NCBI GenBank assembly: GCA_006503535.1
Contig: QYRS01000008.1
Span: 1,054,001-1,118,000, forward strand
Source: Arthrinium phaeospermum
Taxonomy: Eukaryota > Ascomycota > Sordariomycetes > Amphisphaeriales > Apiosporaceae
DNA length: 64,000 nucleotides
Direction of reading: 5' to 3'
The notes under the pieces are model-generated. The model was not told the DNA's origin. It did not search any database and worked only from the letters and a program-made list of their open reading frames with translations. Both the position numbers and the translations under genes were made by a program. Shown piece after piece: positions 21,043-32,491 of the stretch. The first letter of the stretch is position 1; each line of letters starts with the position of its first letter.

Positions 21043-22426
21043 ATGGCCTCCCTCGCGACCGCGTGTCGCCTTTCTGCCCGGCTGGCCAGTCGGAAGGTCA
21101 CGCAAGATGTCACAGCCAGAGGTAAGGAAGAGCGAAAGCAGCAAACCCTCCGCGTTCTGCCTGCCCTTGTCCTGTCCTGCCAATTGATGCTGACGTGACG
21201 CTCTCGTCCTCTCAGGTTTCCGGACATCCGCTGCCTCGCTCGCCGCCCAGAACTTCACCATGCCCGCCCTCTCGCCGACCATGACCGAGGGCAACATTGC
21301 CTCGTGGAAGCTCAAGGAGGGCGATGCCTTCTCCGCCGGCGACGTGATCCTCGAGATCGAGACCGACAAGGCCTCCATGGACGTCGAGGCCCAGGACGAC
21401 GGCATCCTCATGAAGATCACCCAGGGCGACGGCGCTAAGGGCGTGCAGGTCGGCGCGCGCATCGGCGTCCTGGCCGAGGCCGGCGACGACATCAGCTCCT
21501 TGGAGATGCCCGCCGACAACTCCAAGGCCGCCCCGCCCAAGGAGGCTAAGAAGGAGCCCGAGGCGGCGCAGCCCAAGGAGGAGAAGAAGGCGGCTCCTTC
21601 CAGCACCCCCAAGAAGTCGGGCCAGAAGGCCGCGCCCCAGAAGTATCCTCTGTACCCCTCGGTCGAGCACCTGATCAAGGAGAACGGCCTCGGCGAGTCC
21701 GCCATCAGCGAGATGACGCCGACCGGTCCCCAGGGCCGACTCCTGAAGGGTGACGTGCTGGCTTACCTGGGCAAGGTGACTGGCGACCGACCGGCCGAGA
21801 TTGCCAAGCGCTTCGAGCACAACTCGCACCTCGATCTCAGCAACATCAAGATCGCCAAGGCGGCAGCGCCGGCGAAGTCGGCCAAGAAGGACGCCAAGGC
21901 CGAAGCAGCCGTTCCCAAAGACCTCCAGATCTCCCTCCCCGTGTCGCTCGCCTCCGTCATCGAGGTCCAGAAGCGTATCGAGACCACCATCGGCACCTTC
22001 ATGCCCCTCTCGACCTTCATTGCCCGCGCGGCCGACGTCGCCAACGACGCGCTGCCCCTGCCGTCCAACTACAAGCCCTCGGCCGACGAGCTGTTCAACC
22101 AAGTCCTGGGCCTGGATAAGGTCAGCCCCAAGATCTCGCGGGGCCACTACCTTCCCCAGGTCGCGGCTCTGCCCCCCTCTTCCTTCACCGGTGTCGCCCC
22201 GAAGCCCAAGGCCAGCCAGATGGACATCATCGACTTCCTGGCCAGCGGCACCAAGAAGAGCGCCAAGGTCGCCCCCAAGCAGCAGCCCGCGGGCGCTTCC
22301 GGCATCTCGACCGGCGCCAACACGTTCACCCTGACGGTGCCTCCGGCCGAGCAGAAGCGGGCTGAGGCTTTCCTGTCGCGGATGAAGATGGTTCTGGAGA
22401 ACGACCCTGGCCGACTGGTGCTGTAA
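21043..22426 (+). CDS. PDX1: pyruvate dehydrogenase complex component X (E3-binding protein)
   Basis: Two exons, 21043-21121 and 21216-22426, join across a phase-1 intron (gtaagg...ctctcag) to give 429 residues. The N-terminus (MASLATACRLSARLASRK) is a mitochondrial presequence. Residues about 42-125 form a lipoyl domain: MPALSPTM, then the lipoylated Lys in ETDKAS (about Lys78). An Ala/Pro/Lys-rich linker leads to a peripheral-subunit-binding domain at about 170-212 (YPSVEHLIKENGL, GPQGRLLKGDVLAYL). The C-terminal region is short and lacks the HxxxDG acyltransferase motif of E2, which distinguishes Pdx1 from dihydrolipoamide acetyltransferase. In the matrix this protein docks the E3 dehydrogenase onto the pyruvate dehydrogenase core. 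Starting at 21260 instead would remove the targeting sequence, so the spliced start is preferred. Confidence 0.95.
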
Positions 22427-22868
22427 AGGACGACTTCTTCGAGCGGGAGAAAGAGCGATTTATGTAATATAGGCGTTCCTGGCAAGCAGAAGGGGGAGCA
22501 ACTGCGGATAGACCATTGCATCGATACTTGTGGACTTTATTCATCAATCAAAACTCAAAGTATATACCAATCTTCTTGTTTGTCATTCCTAAAAATATCG
22601 TTGCCCTTTGAGGGATCGATCTCCTCGACTCGGGGCCGTAAAAACTATTGTTTCTCCATAACAGACTGGAAGCAAGAAAACAGCAGGCCTCCTTGGATCG
22701 AGAGGATATCGAGGCATGCTTTGCTCCATTGAACCGGCAAACTACATACATACTGGCAACACGCCAAACACCACTCATACGCACGCTATGCTCAGGGCTT
22801 AAGATATACGCCCTTCTCTCCGAATACCCATTCTTCATTTGGATAGTTCTTGACTGATGGCTTTCCGA
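22427..22868. terminator. shared 3' intergenic region of convergent genes
   Basis: 442 bases separate the stop codons of PDX1 (plus) and the CoA-transferase (minus). It must carry both 3' untranslated regions and polyadenylation sites. A/T-rich runs lie near 22540-22600. No coding frame is supported. Confidence 0.55.
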
Positions 22869-24718
22869 TCATAGTAGGCTGACAGAGTCCACCCTCTCCA
22901 ACATAGTCTCGTCCCTCTCCCAGCCGTCCCACGACGGCGCATCGTAGCCATTCGGCCGCGTCGGCCGCACATGGCCTATAGTGACGCCCGCGACCTTGAG
23001 CGGCTCTTTGGGCCAAGCCACCTCGCCGCCGAAGCCCGGGGAGAAGGCCTTGTGCAGCATATTGTCGCGGAACAGCTCGGGGTAGAGCCTCTTCATGCTG
23101 CGCAGCGCGCGGGCGCTGACCTCGTCGACCGAGTCGCTGTGGCGCAGGTCGAAGAAGTCGCGGTCGTGGGCGTCCCACAGGTGCTCCTGGACCTCGGGCG
23201 GGTAGGGCCCCAGGGCGTGGAGGAGGAAGAGGTCGTACTGGGCCAGCGAGGTGCGGGCGATCCAGGAGCCGCCGCTGACGGCGCGCCGGTGCAGGGCCGC
23301 GAGGGCCGCGATGGTGCCCAGGATGCCCGTGGCGTAGTCGGAGACGGGGAAAGGGGGCACCACGGGCTCCTCGAGCCCCATGAACCAGCCCTGCTCCCAG
23401 GCGACGCCGGTCGCGCAGTCGGCGATCTGCTGCCAGCCGGGGCGGTGCGACCACGCGGCGCCCGGGACGCCGCTGCCGCCGAAGCAGTCCTCGGCCACGT
23501 AGACGATGCCGCGGCCGCGCTCCTGCGCCTTGGCCGCCAGGCTCTCCGGGGAGTAGCCTAGCGACGCCAGGACCCCCGGCCGGTAGCCGTCGATGATGAC
23601 GTCGGCGGTGGCCAGGAGGCTTTCGAAGGTGGCGCGGTCGCGAGGGTCCTTGAGGTGCAGCGACGTGGCGTGCTTGCCCGTGTTGACGTCGAGCTGAAAG
23701 AACGGGACGTCGGGAAGCTTAGCCGAGGTGACCTTGAGGACTGACGCGCCGTGGGCCGCGAGCGAACGGCCAATCGTCGGGCCTGCTATGACTCGGCAGA
23801 GCTCGAGGACACGTATGCCGGCCAGGCACTGGGTGATGCCAGAGGCGGCATGCTGGGGGTCAATGGCCGGGAAGGGGGTGGGAGGCGACGGGGCGTCGAG
23901 AGACTGGACCGTGAATGGTGCAATACCAGTCAGAGCCTGCCCGTGGGCGGTCCGGCGGAATTGATCCTTGGTCAGAGCCGGCGCCCCTGCTTGCCTGTAC
24001 TTCTGGTTTCTGAGCTCCAGGTCTGCGATCGACAGCCTCTTCACCGCATTTTCGATGACGGCCACGCATTGGCGGTAGTCATTGCTACCTGCAAGGAACG
24101 GTGGCAGGCCGATCATACGCAGCGTCGTACTCGCCTCCAGCGAACCATGAATGTGGTAATACTGGCCTGTGTTACATGTTTCGTATAGATTGGCTGACAA
24201 GCGCCGGTATAGATTTGACTGTGCCTGGTTTAGATCGGTATCTGGGGTGGCTTTTGGATCAGCATGGGGTGGCCAACGCATTCAAGTAAGGGGAGGAACA
24301 AAATGGACATACCAGGGAGTCGGTACTTGATCTTGGGATGTGTCTTACCCATCCCGTCCAAGGTGGTTATATAGGCCGACATTAAGAAACAGGTTACTTT
24401 TGCCGCATCTACTTCAATTCTCCGCCCCTGTGCCTGCCTGCCATGGCGGAGGTCGACGAGGGCTCCGACCAGGCAGCCCTCAAGCGCCTTGAGCGCGCAG
24501 CCGGCTTCCTGCTCCTTCAGCGGGCACGGGAGGCATGGCTTGCTCCCCGCGGTTGAGGTGCTGGAGAAGGTGGCTTTGTCAATGTACCGGTCAAGCTCAC
24601 GTGGAAGCTCCGACATGCATGCGGATACAAGAGCCTGGAGCGCACAGTGCGCCTCCGCAGTCACCGAGTACCCCGTAGGGCCCGGCGTATCAGCATCTAT
24701 GGTCGTGTCATTGCCCAT
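22869..24718 (-). CDS. CoA-transferase family III (CaiB/BaiF) protein
   Basis: Two exons, 24313-24718 and 22869-24250, with a 62-base phase-1 intron (gtatgt...aaaag) give 595 residues. The C-terminal half is a typical family III fold: LAGIRVLELCRVIAGPTIG (about 278-296), HGASVLKV, then GKHATSLHLKDPRDR, VIIDGYRPGVL and FPVSDYATGI. The N-terminal half (SANLYETCNTGQYYHIHGSL near 154-173) matches the extra, more divergent half seen in the long fungal members. The family includes formyl-CoA and carnitine-CoA transferases and alpha-methylacyl-CoA racemase, and transfers CoA between carboxylic acids or racemises acyl-CoA. The substrate is unknown. No targeting signal is evident. It is convergent with PDX1 and lies about 8 kb from an intradiol dioxygenase, a possible but unproven catabolic link. 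Confidence 0.9.
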
Positions 24719-26779
24719 TGCAGCAGGGCTGATGGCAATACGAGATTACTAGGGGTAGGGGCGAGATTAAGTGGTTATTCTTTTCTTAGAAACGGAGCTG
24801 GATCAAGGAACGAGAATCAAGCCTCTTCATCCCAGGTCACTGCTTATTAAATGAACCGAACATGTTTGTGTGTCCGTCGTCCAAGCCAAGCAAGAAGTCC
24901 GAACAAGCACAATATAAGGCAAAGCAAGCAATATTGCCCCATGCAACGGGCTAGCGGGATCTACCTGGCTCTGGTGAAAAAAAGGAAAAAGTCTCTCGTC
25001 CTCGACGGTATCTCAAGCCGGGTGAAGGGACATAGGAGCTAGTGTGACGAAATCATGATGGCGGTAGGGCTGAGCCTGGATGAGGGTCGAGCCGAGGCGG
25101 CCGTGAACCACGTGTGCAGGGACAGTTCTCGTAAGCTTCAATATCCGGCCTGTCGAACTTCCAGAAGCAGACGCCTGCAGTCGCGAGGCGCATCACTAGG
25201 GCTACTTTCCGCGCATTTGGCAGGAGGAGACGACATGCACAAATACTTGCAGGATCTGAGATGCGTCAAGGTTCAGTCTCGTCTCGCTAGCGTGGCCCTA
25301 TGACCTTGACCGTGTCGAGTTCGGCCAAGTACAAGCGTTACCAGAGCAATGCACGGGAAAGAGTTTCCGTGATGTGCATCATGCAAGCGGCTTCCGTGAG
25401 GAGGAAGAGAAGGAGGAGCAAGATGAGGGGGAAAAGAGATGTTCATGATCAAAAGACAAAAGGCGTGTTCTCTGTTCGTGACATCAAGCCTCCCCGAGGT
25501 GTTGCAGAGCGTCGAGGGCGAATGAGTGACATGTTATACGAGGGACCGGTGTGGGAAAAAGAAAAAAAAGAAAATAGGCCGATGACACGATGCGAAGCTC
25601 GATGTCACGAGGTGGCTTTCGTTGTTGTGGTATTGTATGTGGTATTACCACTAGTTGCGCGAGCACGACTCGAAGAGGACCCTGTAACAGTAAGGAGGAG
25701 GCAGGCTAGCCAAGATTAGTGAAGGCGATAATGCTGTCGGTGTCGGGGCCTGGATAAATGCGCCCATAAGCAAGTGAGGTGGTATTCCATGGGGACAAGT
25801 GCTGAATAGTTCCGGCAAAAGGCAGGGCCGCAGGGGAAAAGGTTGGAAAGCAATATTGTATGCGGCGGGCAAGATCCGATAAGCGAGTCAGCTGTAAGTT
25901 GGAGAGAATAGCTGAAGCTGGGACGAAGCCAAGTCCTGTGGACACGAGAATAGATGGATGGAGAACTTGAGACAGCACAGCGTCTTGTTATTAATAACCC
26001 CCAGACCAACAGACCCCCAGACCAGAGCCGCAGCAGCGCATGTCCAGAGTGCAGATGGCGAGCGGGAGGCTTCTCTGGCCCAGGGTCCAGGCGGCTCTCA
26101 TAAAGGGGTAGTATTGTAGATTACCTGGTAGTGTCTATTCTGGTCTGGCGGTTGGCGGGTCGTGGCAGTCTCGTATAATGGATCTGGATGGATCGGGGTG
26201 CGGTTGGAGATCTTCTGATCAAGGTTAGATGGGAACCCAGATCTTGGCTCTCTTTCAGTGTTGGCGGGTTGGAGCAGGCGGCCACCGAGTAGGCCCCAGA
26301 GGGAGCCGCGAGGTGGCGGATGATTGGCTGCTACGAAGTCTATCTGGTGGGCTTTAGGTGCATTATCCGACGAGTTCCGGGTCCCCACACCGGCTTCCCC
26401 CCACACCGAGCGATAATGACTGGGCTGGATATATCCAATATCAATAATATGGCATGGCTGCTGCATGGATGGCGAATGCTTGCTCGGTCTGTCATGAACG
26501 AACAGCGGTTCCGGCAGGCACAGAACCGCGGAGGAAATGAGGATTACATAGGCCCCAGCCTGTCTGTCTTCTGGCCTGTCAACCTGGATACATGTTTGAT
26601 GTATGTACATGTACGCATGGCACGCCCTCAATCTATTTTAACCAACTGCCGAATTTGACTGGCAGCTAACACTACAGGCACCTGCGTAAAGCCACATTGG
26701 GCAATAAAACGAAACATAAGGTTGGGTAGGCAGGTACCACCATTGAAGTGAAGGACATCAACCTGGGTATTCAATCGAT

Positions 26780-26799
26780 GGAAGGAAGGAAGGAAGGAA
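26780..26799. repeat. (ggaa)5 microsatellite
   Basis: Five exact copies of a four-base unit in non-coding DNA. Confidence 0.8.
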
Positions 26800-27480
26800 T
26801 GAACAAACAGCAAATTGACTGTTGAAATTGAAGGTGGCCCTTTCCAATTCCACGTGAAGACTTCAAATGTTACCCTCTACCACTCTGGTTAGAAGAGGGA
26901 AGCAAAAGATAACAAAACCCGCCGAATGGGCCGATTCCCAGATCCTGCATCTAGGTAATAAAGAGGCAGGTCAACTGAGCCAGTGCTTGGGTAATGCATG
27001 GAGAAGCTCATACGATGGATGCCAATGTCTATCGCTCCCCCATCGGGCACAAATACGAATACCACCCCAGCCTGCATCACGCCCAAAGTCGAGTCGGCAC
27101 CCTGAGGTCGTATAGCGCATAGCAGAGCTGTCTTTCCCATGTCGTAACGGGCCGTCCTGCATGACATGACCACTCAGGCATAACAGACATGCCCCAAACT
27201 GCCATCACATCAATCCCTTTTCAGGCCGGTTCAATATATGCCGCTTGCATCGACCAAGGTAGAGTTGACGCCAGCACGACGCCACCACCTCGCTACATCT
27301 GCCAACCTACCGCCAACCTACTCTCGTAGGTTCGCTTGATTACTCTACAGCCAACCAACCAGCCAATCATGGCCCTGGTCCCCTGCCCGGCCATTTCATC
27401 TGATCCTGCCCCCCGTCGTCACCCCCAGTTCCTCTCCGGCGCCCATCGAGAAGACCCCTCTCACACTCAACCCTCGATGA

Positions 27481-27500
27481 GGCAGGCAGGCAGGCAGGCA
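27481..27500. repeat. (ggca)5 microsatellite
   Basis: Five exact copies of a four-base unit about 700 bases upstream of the Zn2Cys6 regulator start. Confidence 0.8.
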
Positions 27501-28185
27501 AGCAGGCCGGGCACACTGTCACACTGGGGGGGAAGAAGCCATCGAGGCCTCTAGGCTCTAGTGTGCTGCTGGGACTCGAGCACATCCTCCCAAGTCCTCC
27601 ACGTCTTCTCCGCCTCCCCTTGCGTTCTACTTAACCTTGCGAGTTCTGCATCACCTCGAGCAATTCTGGACCTGGAAAACCTTCCCACATCCGACGCCCT
27701 CGGCTATTACCATCTTTCTTACTACTCCTTTATCGACTCTGGATCTGCTGTTGTTGTTGTCTTTGCTCCCCAAGATCCAAGGGCGCCCTCTCCAGCTTGG
27801 TCCATCTCCTGCCCTCCCCCAAAGACCCAAGGAAGACCCACGTTCGTGGCACACCCCCCAGCCCGACCTCGCCTGAATACGTATTCCGACTAAGGTGCTA
27901 CGGCACCCCCCGGAGCCAATTCTGATTCCCCTTTCTTGAAATATCGGTTTAGAGCAGCGAGCCCACCCCCTCCTGGTCCGAGCCGCCTTCAGGACCACTC
28001 ATCACGCTTTTCTCTCTCTCGGATGCACCAAGTGCATCTGAGCCATCCTCTTCCGACAGGGCTGATTATGTGCCGACTGTCCGCATCCGAGATCCTTCTC
28101 CCGAGTAGCCCGTAAGCCGGCGCCGTTCCCGCTTTAGTTACTGCCAGAGAGCCCAGGTGCCCGTAAACTTGTGGCTAGCTGTCGG

Positions 28186-31100
28186 ATGACGGATGTGACA
28201 CCCCATCATCTGCCAGTCGCCATAGGCAACATGACAAGACCAAAGGTCGATCCTGACAAAAGACAACGGACTGCCTGTGCTTGTGACTCTTGCAAACGAC
28301 GCAAACAGAAAGTAAGTCGCTCTTCTTCTTCTTGCCGCTCCATTTCCGAGAAGCTCGCCCTGTGCGCATGGAACCTTGGCCAAGCCTTTCGGGTCACTCA
28401 CCGCACATACCGATCCCGTGATCGAGTGGTGACAGCAGTAGACAGCGTAGCGAACAGTGCTCAATGGCAGGCAAGTGTATGGTTCTGGCGACGGCTGCTA
28501 GTGCAGTGTCCCTCTTCCTTACACAAGGCACGGCTGATGCCATAACAACTGCCGATAAATCAACTAGATTTGAGCAGCACCCTTGTCTCACTTGGCCCAC
28601 GCAGTCGTGTAGCCGTCCACAGCGCGGGGAAGACTAAATGTAAAACTGCCATGTCTGGGCATGACAAAGAGGCGCCACCCGACCTGCTCTACTATTGCCC
28701 ATGTTCATTTAGGTCACGAATGCCGATCTGGCGCTGACCTTTTACGCTTCTAGTGCAACGGGCAGAAGCCGTGCAACACTTGCACCAAGCGGCAGCTCCC
28801 ATGCGTATACACACCTTCGAACCTGGAACCTGGCGATAGCCCCGTTGGGTCTCCAACAAAGCGCCGCCATGTCGAAAGTTCACCGCGGTCCATGAGATCA
28901 AGTCTAGGAGATATGAAGACCCAGCCTGGCCATGCTGCTCCGGCGGGCATGCCAAATGCCACGCCGTGGGATCCGATCGAGGTGCCGCCCGCAGCGCATC
29001 CGATCTCTGGACAGCCCCGAGCACCAGCGCCAGCACCAGTCCAGAAGACTCCAACTCAACCATCCCGTCGCATGACCAACCCTGGGGAGATAGACTCCGA
29101 CTCTCGATCCAGGATGAGTAATGCCAGCGGTGTAGCGGATGAGGCTGAAGTCTATCCCTCGCGCAGAATGCTCCAAGACTCTACAGGTCGGTTGTGTAAG
29201 TGGTATTCTCTTCATTACTGTGTCTATCCCGCATTGGTGGAGCCACTTTGCGACAGGTGATGTTGCCGTCATTCGAAGATGGCATTCGTCGAGAAAGTAT
29301 TGCCATACCGCGCTGTCACCCCTTTTACAGGAAACCATAGCTAAACTTGGGCATAGTGTACGTTGGTGATTCCGCCAGCTTATCGTATCTGCAATGGATA
29401 CGTATGATTGTAGAGGGCATATCCGGTCCATCAGACTTCACCACAGACCCTCGGCGGCATATGATCATGGAAGCAACAATGACTTTACCACCACCAAGTA
29501 CCCCGAGCGGTGTATTACCGGACCGCCATACAGCTGATGTCCTCGTGGAGTCGTATTTCGTAAACGTGGGTGGTTGCTTGACCTCTTTTTGCCGAAACTC
29601 TTCGCTAACTACTTGAAAGACGACCGGGCTGGTGGAAGTCTTTGACCGGGAGCTCTTTCATACCCAGATGAATGAGTGTTATGAAGATCCTCTCAGCGTA
29701 GAGCCTTCAGTACTCTGTTCCCTCTACATGGTGTTTGCTATAGGTCTAGTCATGGCTGGGCCCAGACCTGGCAGCCCAGAAGAAGTAATCATTGAGAAGC
29801 TTCGATCCGATAAAAAGGTGAACCGCGCCGAGTTCTTCTTCAGGAATGCCAAAAGCCTTGCCGATCCTGTATCGGGGTTTGAAGATGCGGATTTCTGGTC
29901 TATACAGGCACTGCTCCTGATGTCCTTGTACATGTTGTCCGTTTCTAAGAGGAACGCGTCATATGCCTACTATGGTGAGTAGGTGATGGATGGCACAGCG
30001 CCTGAAACGAGTTAACGGGTCTCCAGGTATGGCCGTACGGTCAGCGTTTGCTCTCGGGCTCCACAGAGAGGATTGCGACATAATATTCACACCGGTACAA
30101 AGAAGGACGCGCCGGAACCTATGGAGGACTCTTTTCGTGCTCGACAGATTTTCCGCAGCCTCACTTGGCCGGCCCACCGCCATTTCTGAAGAGGACTGCT
30201 CCGAAAAGTCCCTGGATTTCACCGACAAGATCGACGGGACGTCGACGTTACTCAGCGAAGCCGAAAAGATCAGCGTGGCAGCACTGGATGCTGCAGTGAA
30301 GACCTGTCATGTCATTGGAGTTACACTCAAGAAAGTCTACTCCAAACGGAAGATATCGACGGTAGTCGCCCAAGAAATCGCAGAACAGCTAGAAGGATGG
30401 AACGAGTCCCTCCACCACGGGCTTCACTGGCGCCAGGCCGTCGATCATCAATTGGACCCAAGCCACGGAATTGCCATCCTGCATGTTAATCTCCTGCAGT
30501 GCCATTCGATTATGCTGCTGACACGACCGTTCTTTCTGTATATCCTCAAAAAGGCCCAGGAGCAGGAGACTGGGGGAACGTCTAAACCCTCCCGGCTAAG
30601 CCAGAGGATGGAGAAGTTTGCCCAAACCTGCGTTGAAGCGTCGCAGCACACGCTTCTTCTTGTACAAACTGCATGGGAATCAAAGTATTTACCGCAGTGC
30701 AATCCCTTTGTAATGTAACTGCCCAGGCTACTTACGATGATTCCTCAAGTAACACAGGCTAACTGGTTCCAGCCATTTTGTCTTCGCAGCTGGCCTCATC
30801 ATATTCAGTAATGAGTTTGCCTCACTGTATCATAACCCAAAAGCAGAGGAAGCCATCCGGAGCTGCAAATCGTTCTTGAAGTATTGTGCCCAGTATGACC
30901 CCCAGGCAGAAAGAGTGTCATGGATTGTCGAGGCTTTCGACAGGGCAAACAAATCTAGGCAGCCATCGGCGAGGAGGCTCTCCCTTCCTAGTCGCAAGAT
31001 ACCCATAATCAACATTCCGGCCCCGAATAATACCTATGATCCAATGGTCGGATTCTTCACCCCCAACCGACCCAGTTCCCAACAATCCCTCCCCTCACTT

Positions 31101-31463
31101 CCTCCCATAATCAAGCAGGAACCCTCAATGTCCGCCCCCGGTCTACCAAAGTCTCTACCCCCTATACTACCATCTGTGCTCCAGCAGCCAAGCCCTGAGG
31201 GCAGTGGTGCTTCTCCTGTCAATACCGGGCTTGTACAGACAGGCGTTCATGGTATGGAAGGAATCAGCGCCCACGAAACCGAGTTCGATTTCGACAGTCT
31301 CTGGCCGAACTGGCATACAACGGCAGGCCCCGTGCAAATGTCTGGTCCCCAGGTCGATCCGTCGGAGGCTTTTGGCACGTTCGGTCTTAGTCAGGTGCCC
31401 TCGGGGAGCCTTCTCAGCGGCAATGCCAACATACCCTTGTATCCCCCTACAGACTTTCGATGA
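28186..31463 (+). CDS. Zn2Cys6 fungal-specific transcription factor
   Basis: Six exons (28186-28311, 28754-29195, 29357-29565, 29620-29974, 30027-30714, 30773-31463) keep one frame for 836 residues. The start is the first ATG; 28231 is an in-frame alternative. The Gal4-type binuclear zinc cluster is complete: Cys33, 36, 43, 49, 52 and 59, with spacing C-x2-C-x6-C-x5-C-x2-C-x6-C. The first intron falls between the second and third cysteine. A basic Pro/Ser linker follows. The fungal transcription-factor middle homology region covers about 200-560, including VRSAFALGLHRE and RRNLWRTLFVLDRFSAASLG with GRPTAI. The C-terminus (about 650-836) is Pro/Ser-rich with acidic patches and fits an activation region. 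It is nuclear by inference. Its 3' end faces an intradiol dioxygenase gene 1.0 kb away, making that gene a candidate target. Confidence 0.92.
28312..28753 (+). other. unusually long first intron in the zinc-cluster gene
   Basis: Starts with a canonical gtaagt and ends cttctag just before the TGC of the third zinc-cluster cysteine. At 442 bases it is several times longer than the other four introns of the same gene (52-161 bases). The position inside the zinc cluster is common for introns in this family; the length is not. Confidence 0.75.
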
Positions 31464-32491
31464 GTGGCCTCTTAAATCACCCCTCACTTCAACACTGAGC
31501 TCAAGAGGGGCTACTTGCACGATCTTCTCAGCCACGATACCATTCTCGGATAAGGAAAGGAAAAAAGGAGTTGACCATTGGTCAGATAAAGATAATCAGG
31601 CTTTCTATTCTTGTATATACAGTATCTTTCCATTTCATGTCATTCATCTTCTCAGCGACCGAACGGGCCAAGGCTATATACACTATACCAGGCAATAGGA
31701 ATATATACAGGGCAATAGTAGTCGGTACTACTGGGTAGCAGCAAACTATGTAAGAGGATTTGAAATTCTCCGCGCAGTCAGTCAGTCAGTCAGAGATCTT
31801 GAAGTGGGCGTTTCCAACCACGAATCAATGGCCTATAATCAAACAAAACCTGTCATTTGAGATTACCACTCCAAAACTCGCCCTCCCTGTACCCCTGAAA
31901 AGCCATCCTTCCCATAACTGGGCTAGTTAGCCGAGGAGCCGACAGTGATACTAAAAATAATACAATTCGATCTACCGGTACGTCCGATGACCTTTTGTTT
32001 TTGTTTTAGCGCGCCCTTGCGTCCTCGCTCGCTTCGGCATGCCCGTCATAGCAAACAACCGATCGAGTAGTACCCGTTTGTCATCTTTGTCCATACCATT
32101 AATAGTCGTTGTGGTGTATCGTTTCAGAGAAGGGACTTCGGTTATATCAAACTTCATCAATTTACGTCTTTTTTTGGTAGCAAGTAGCAGATCTATTCTT
32201 TTTTGTTCTTGCCTCATCCCTTTTGCCTTTTCTTCTTCTCTCTAGCTATCCCTCTCTACTTCTCTCTGCTCAAGGCCTGCTTAAGCGAGGAAGGATCATC
32301 ATCGTCATCATCGTTCTCGTCGTAATTCGAGTGTGCCTCCTGGCGCCAGCCTTTACACGAAGAGAGAGGGTGTTTTGTGTGAAGGAGGGTGAGTACTTGG
32401 TTACTGGTACTTCCGAGATACGGCCAGGTCCGGGCGGGCTGGCAGTAGGTAGTACCACCATCACAACAGCATCAGACATCAAGCCCGATAA
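31464..32491. terminator. convergent intergenic region, regulator/dioxygenase
   Basis: The 3' regions of both neighbours meet here. A (cagt) tract lies at 31775-31793, and the DNA is T/C-rich on the plus strand near 32170-32270. An 81-codon basic frame (31972-32217, minus) is open but has no recognisable domain. Confidence 0.5.
31775..31793. repeat. (cagt)n microsatellite
   Basis: Nearly five exact copies of a four-base unit downstream of the Zn2Cys6 gene. Confidence 0.8.

Larger units (their letters stand above)
24719..28185. other. gene-poor region upstream of Zn2Cys6 gene
   Basis: 3.5 kb without a supported gene. It holds the CoA-transferase promoter on the left and the regulator promoter and leader on the right. 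Simple repeats: (ggaa)5 at 26780-26799 and (ggca)5 at 27481-27500. Several upstream ATGs with 70-110-codon frames (27561-27893) precede the regulator and could matter for translation if they fall inside its 5' leader. Confidence 0.5.

Noticed and set aside
21212..22147. 311-codon minus-strand open frame
   Set aside because: Antisense to PDX1, whose lipoyl and E3-binding domains are unmistakable on the plus strand.
26098..26631. 177-codon minus-strand frame
   Set aside because: No recognisable features; unbiased codons in a gene-poor region.
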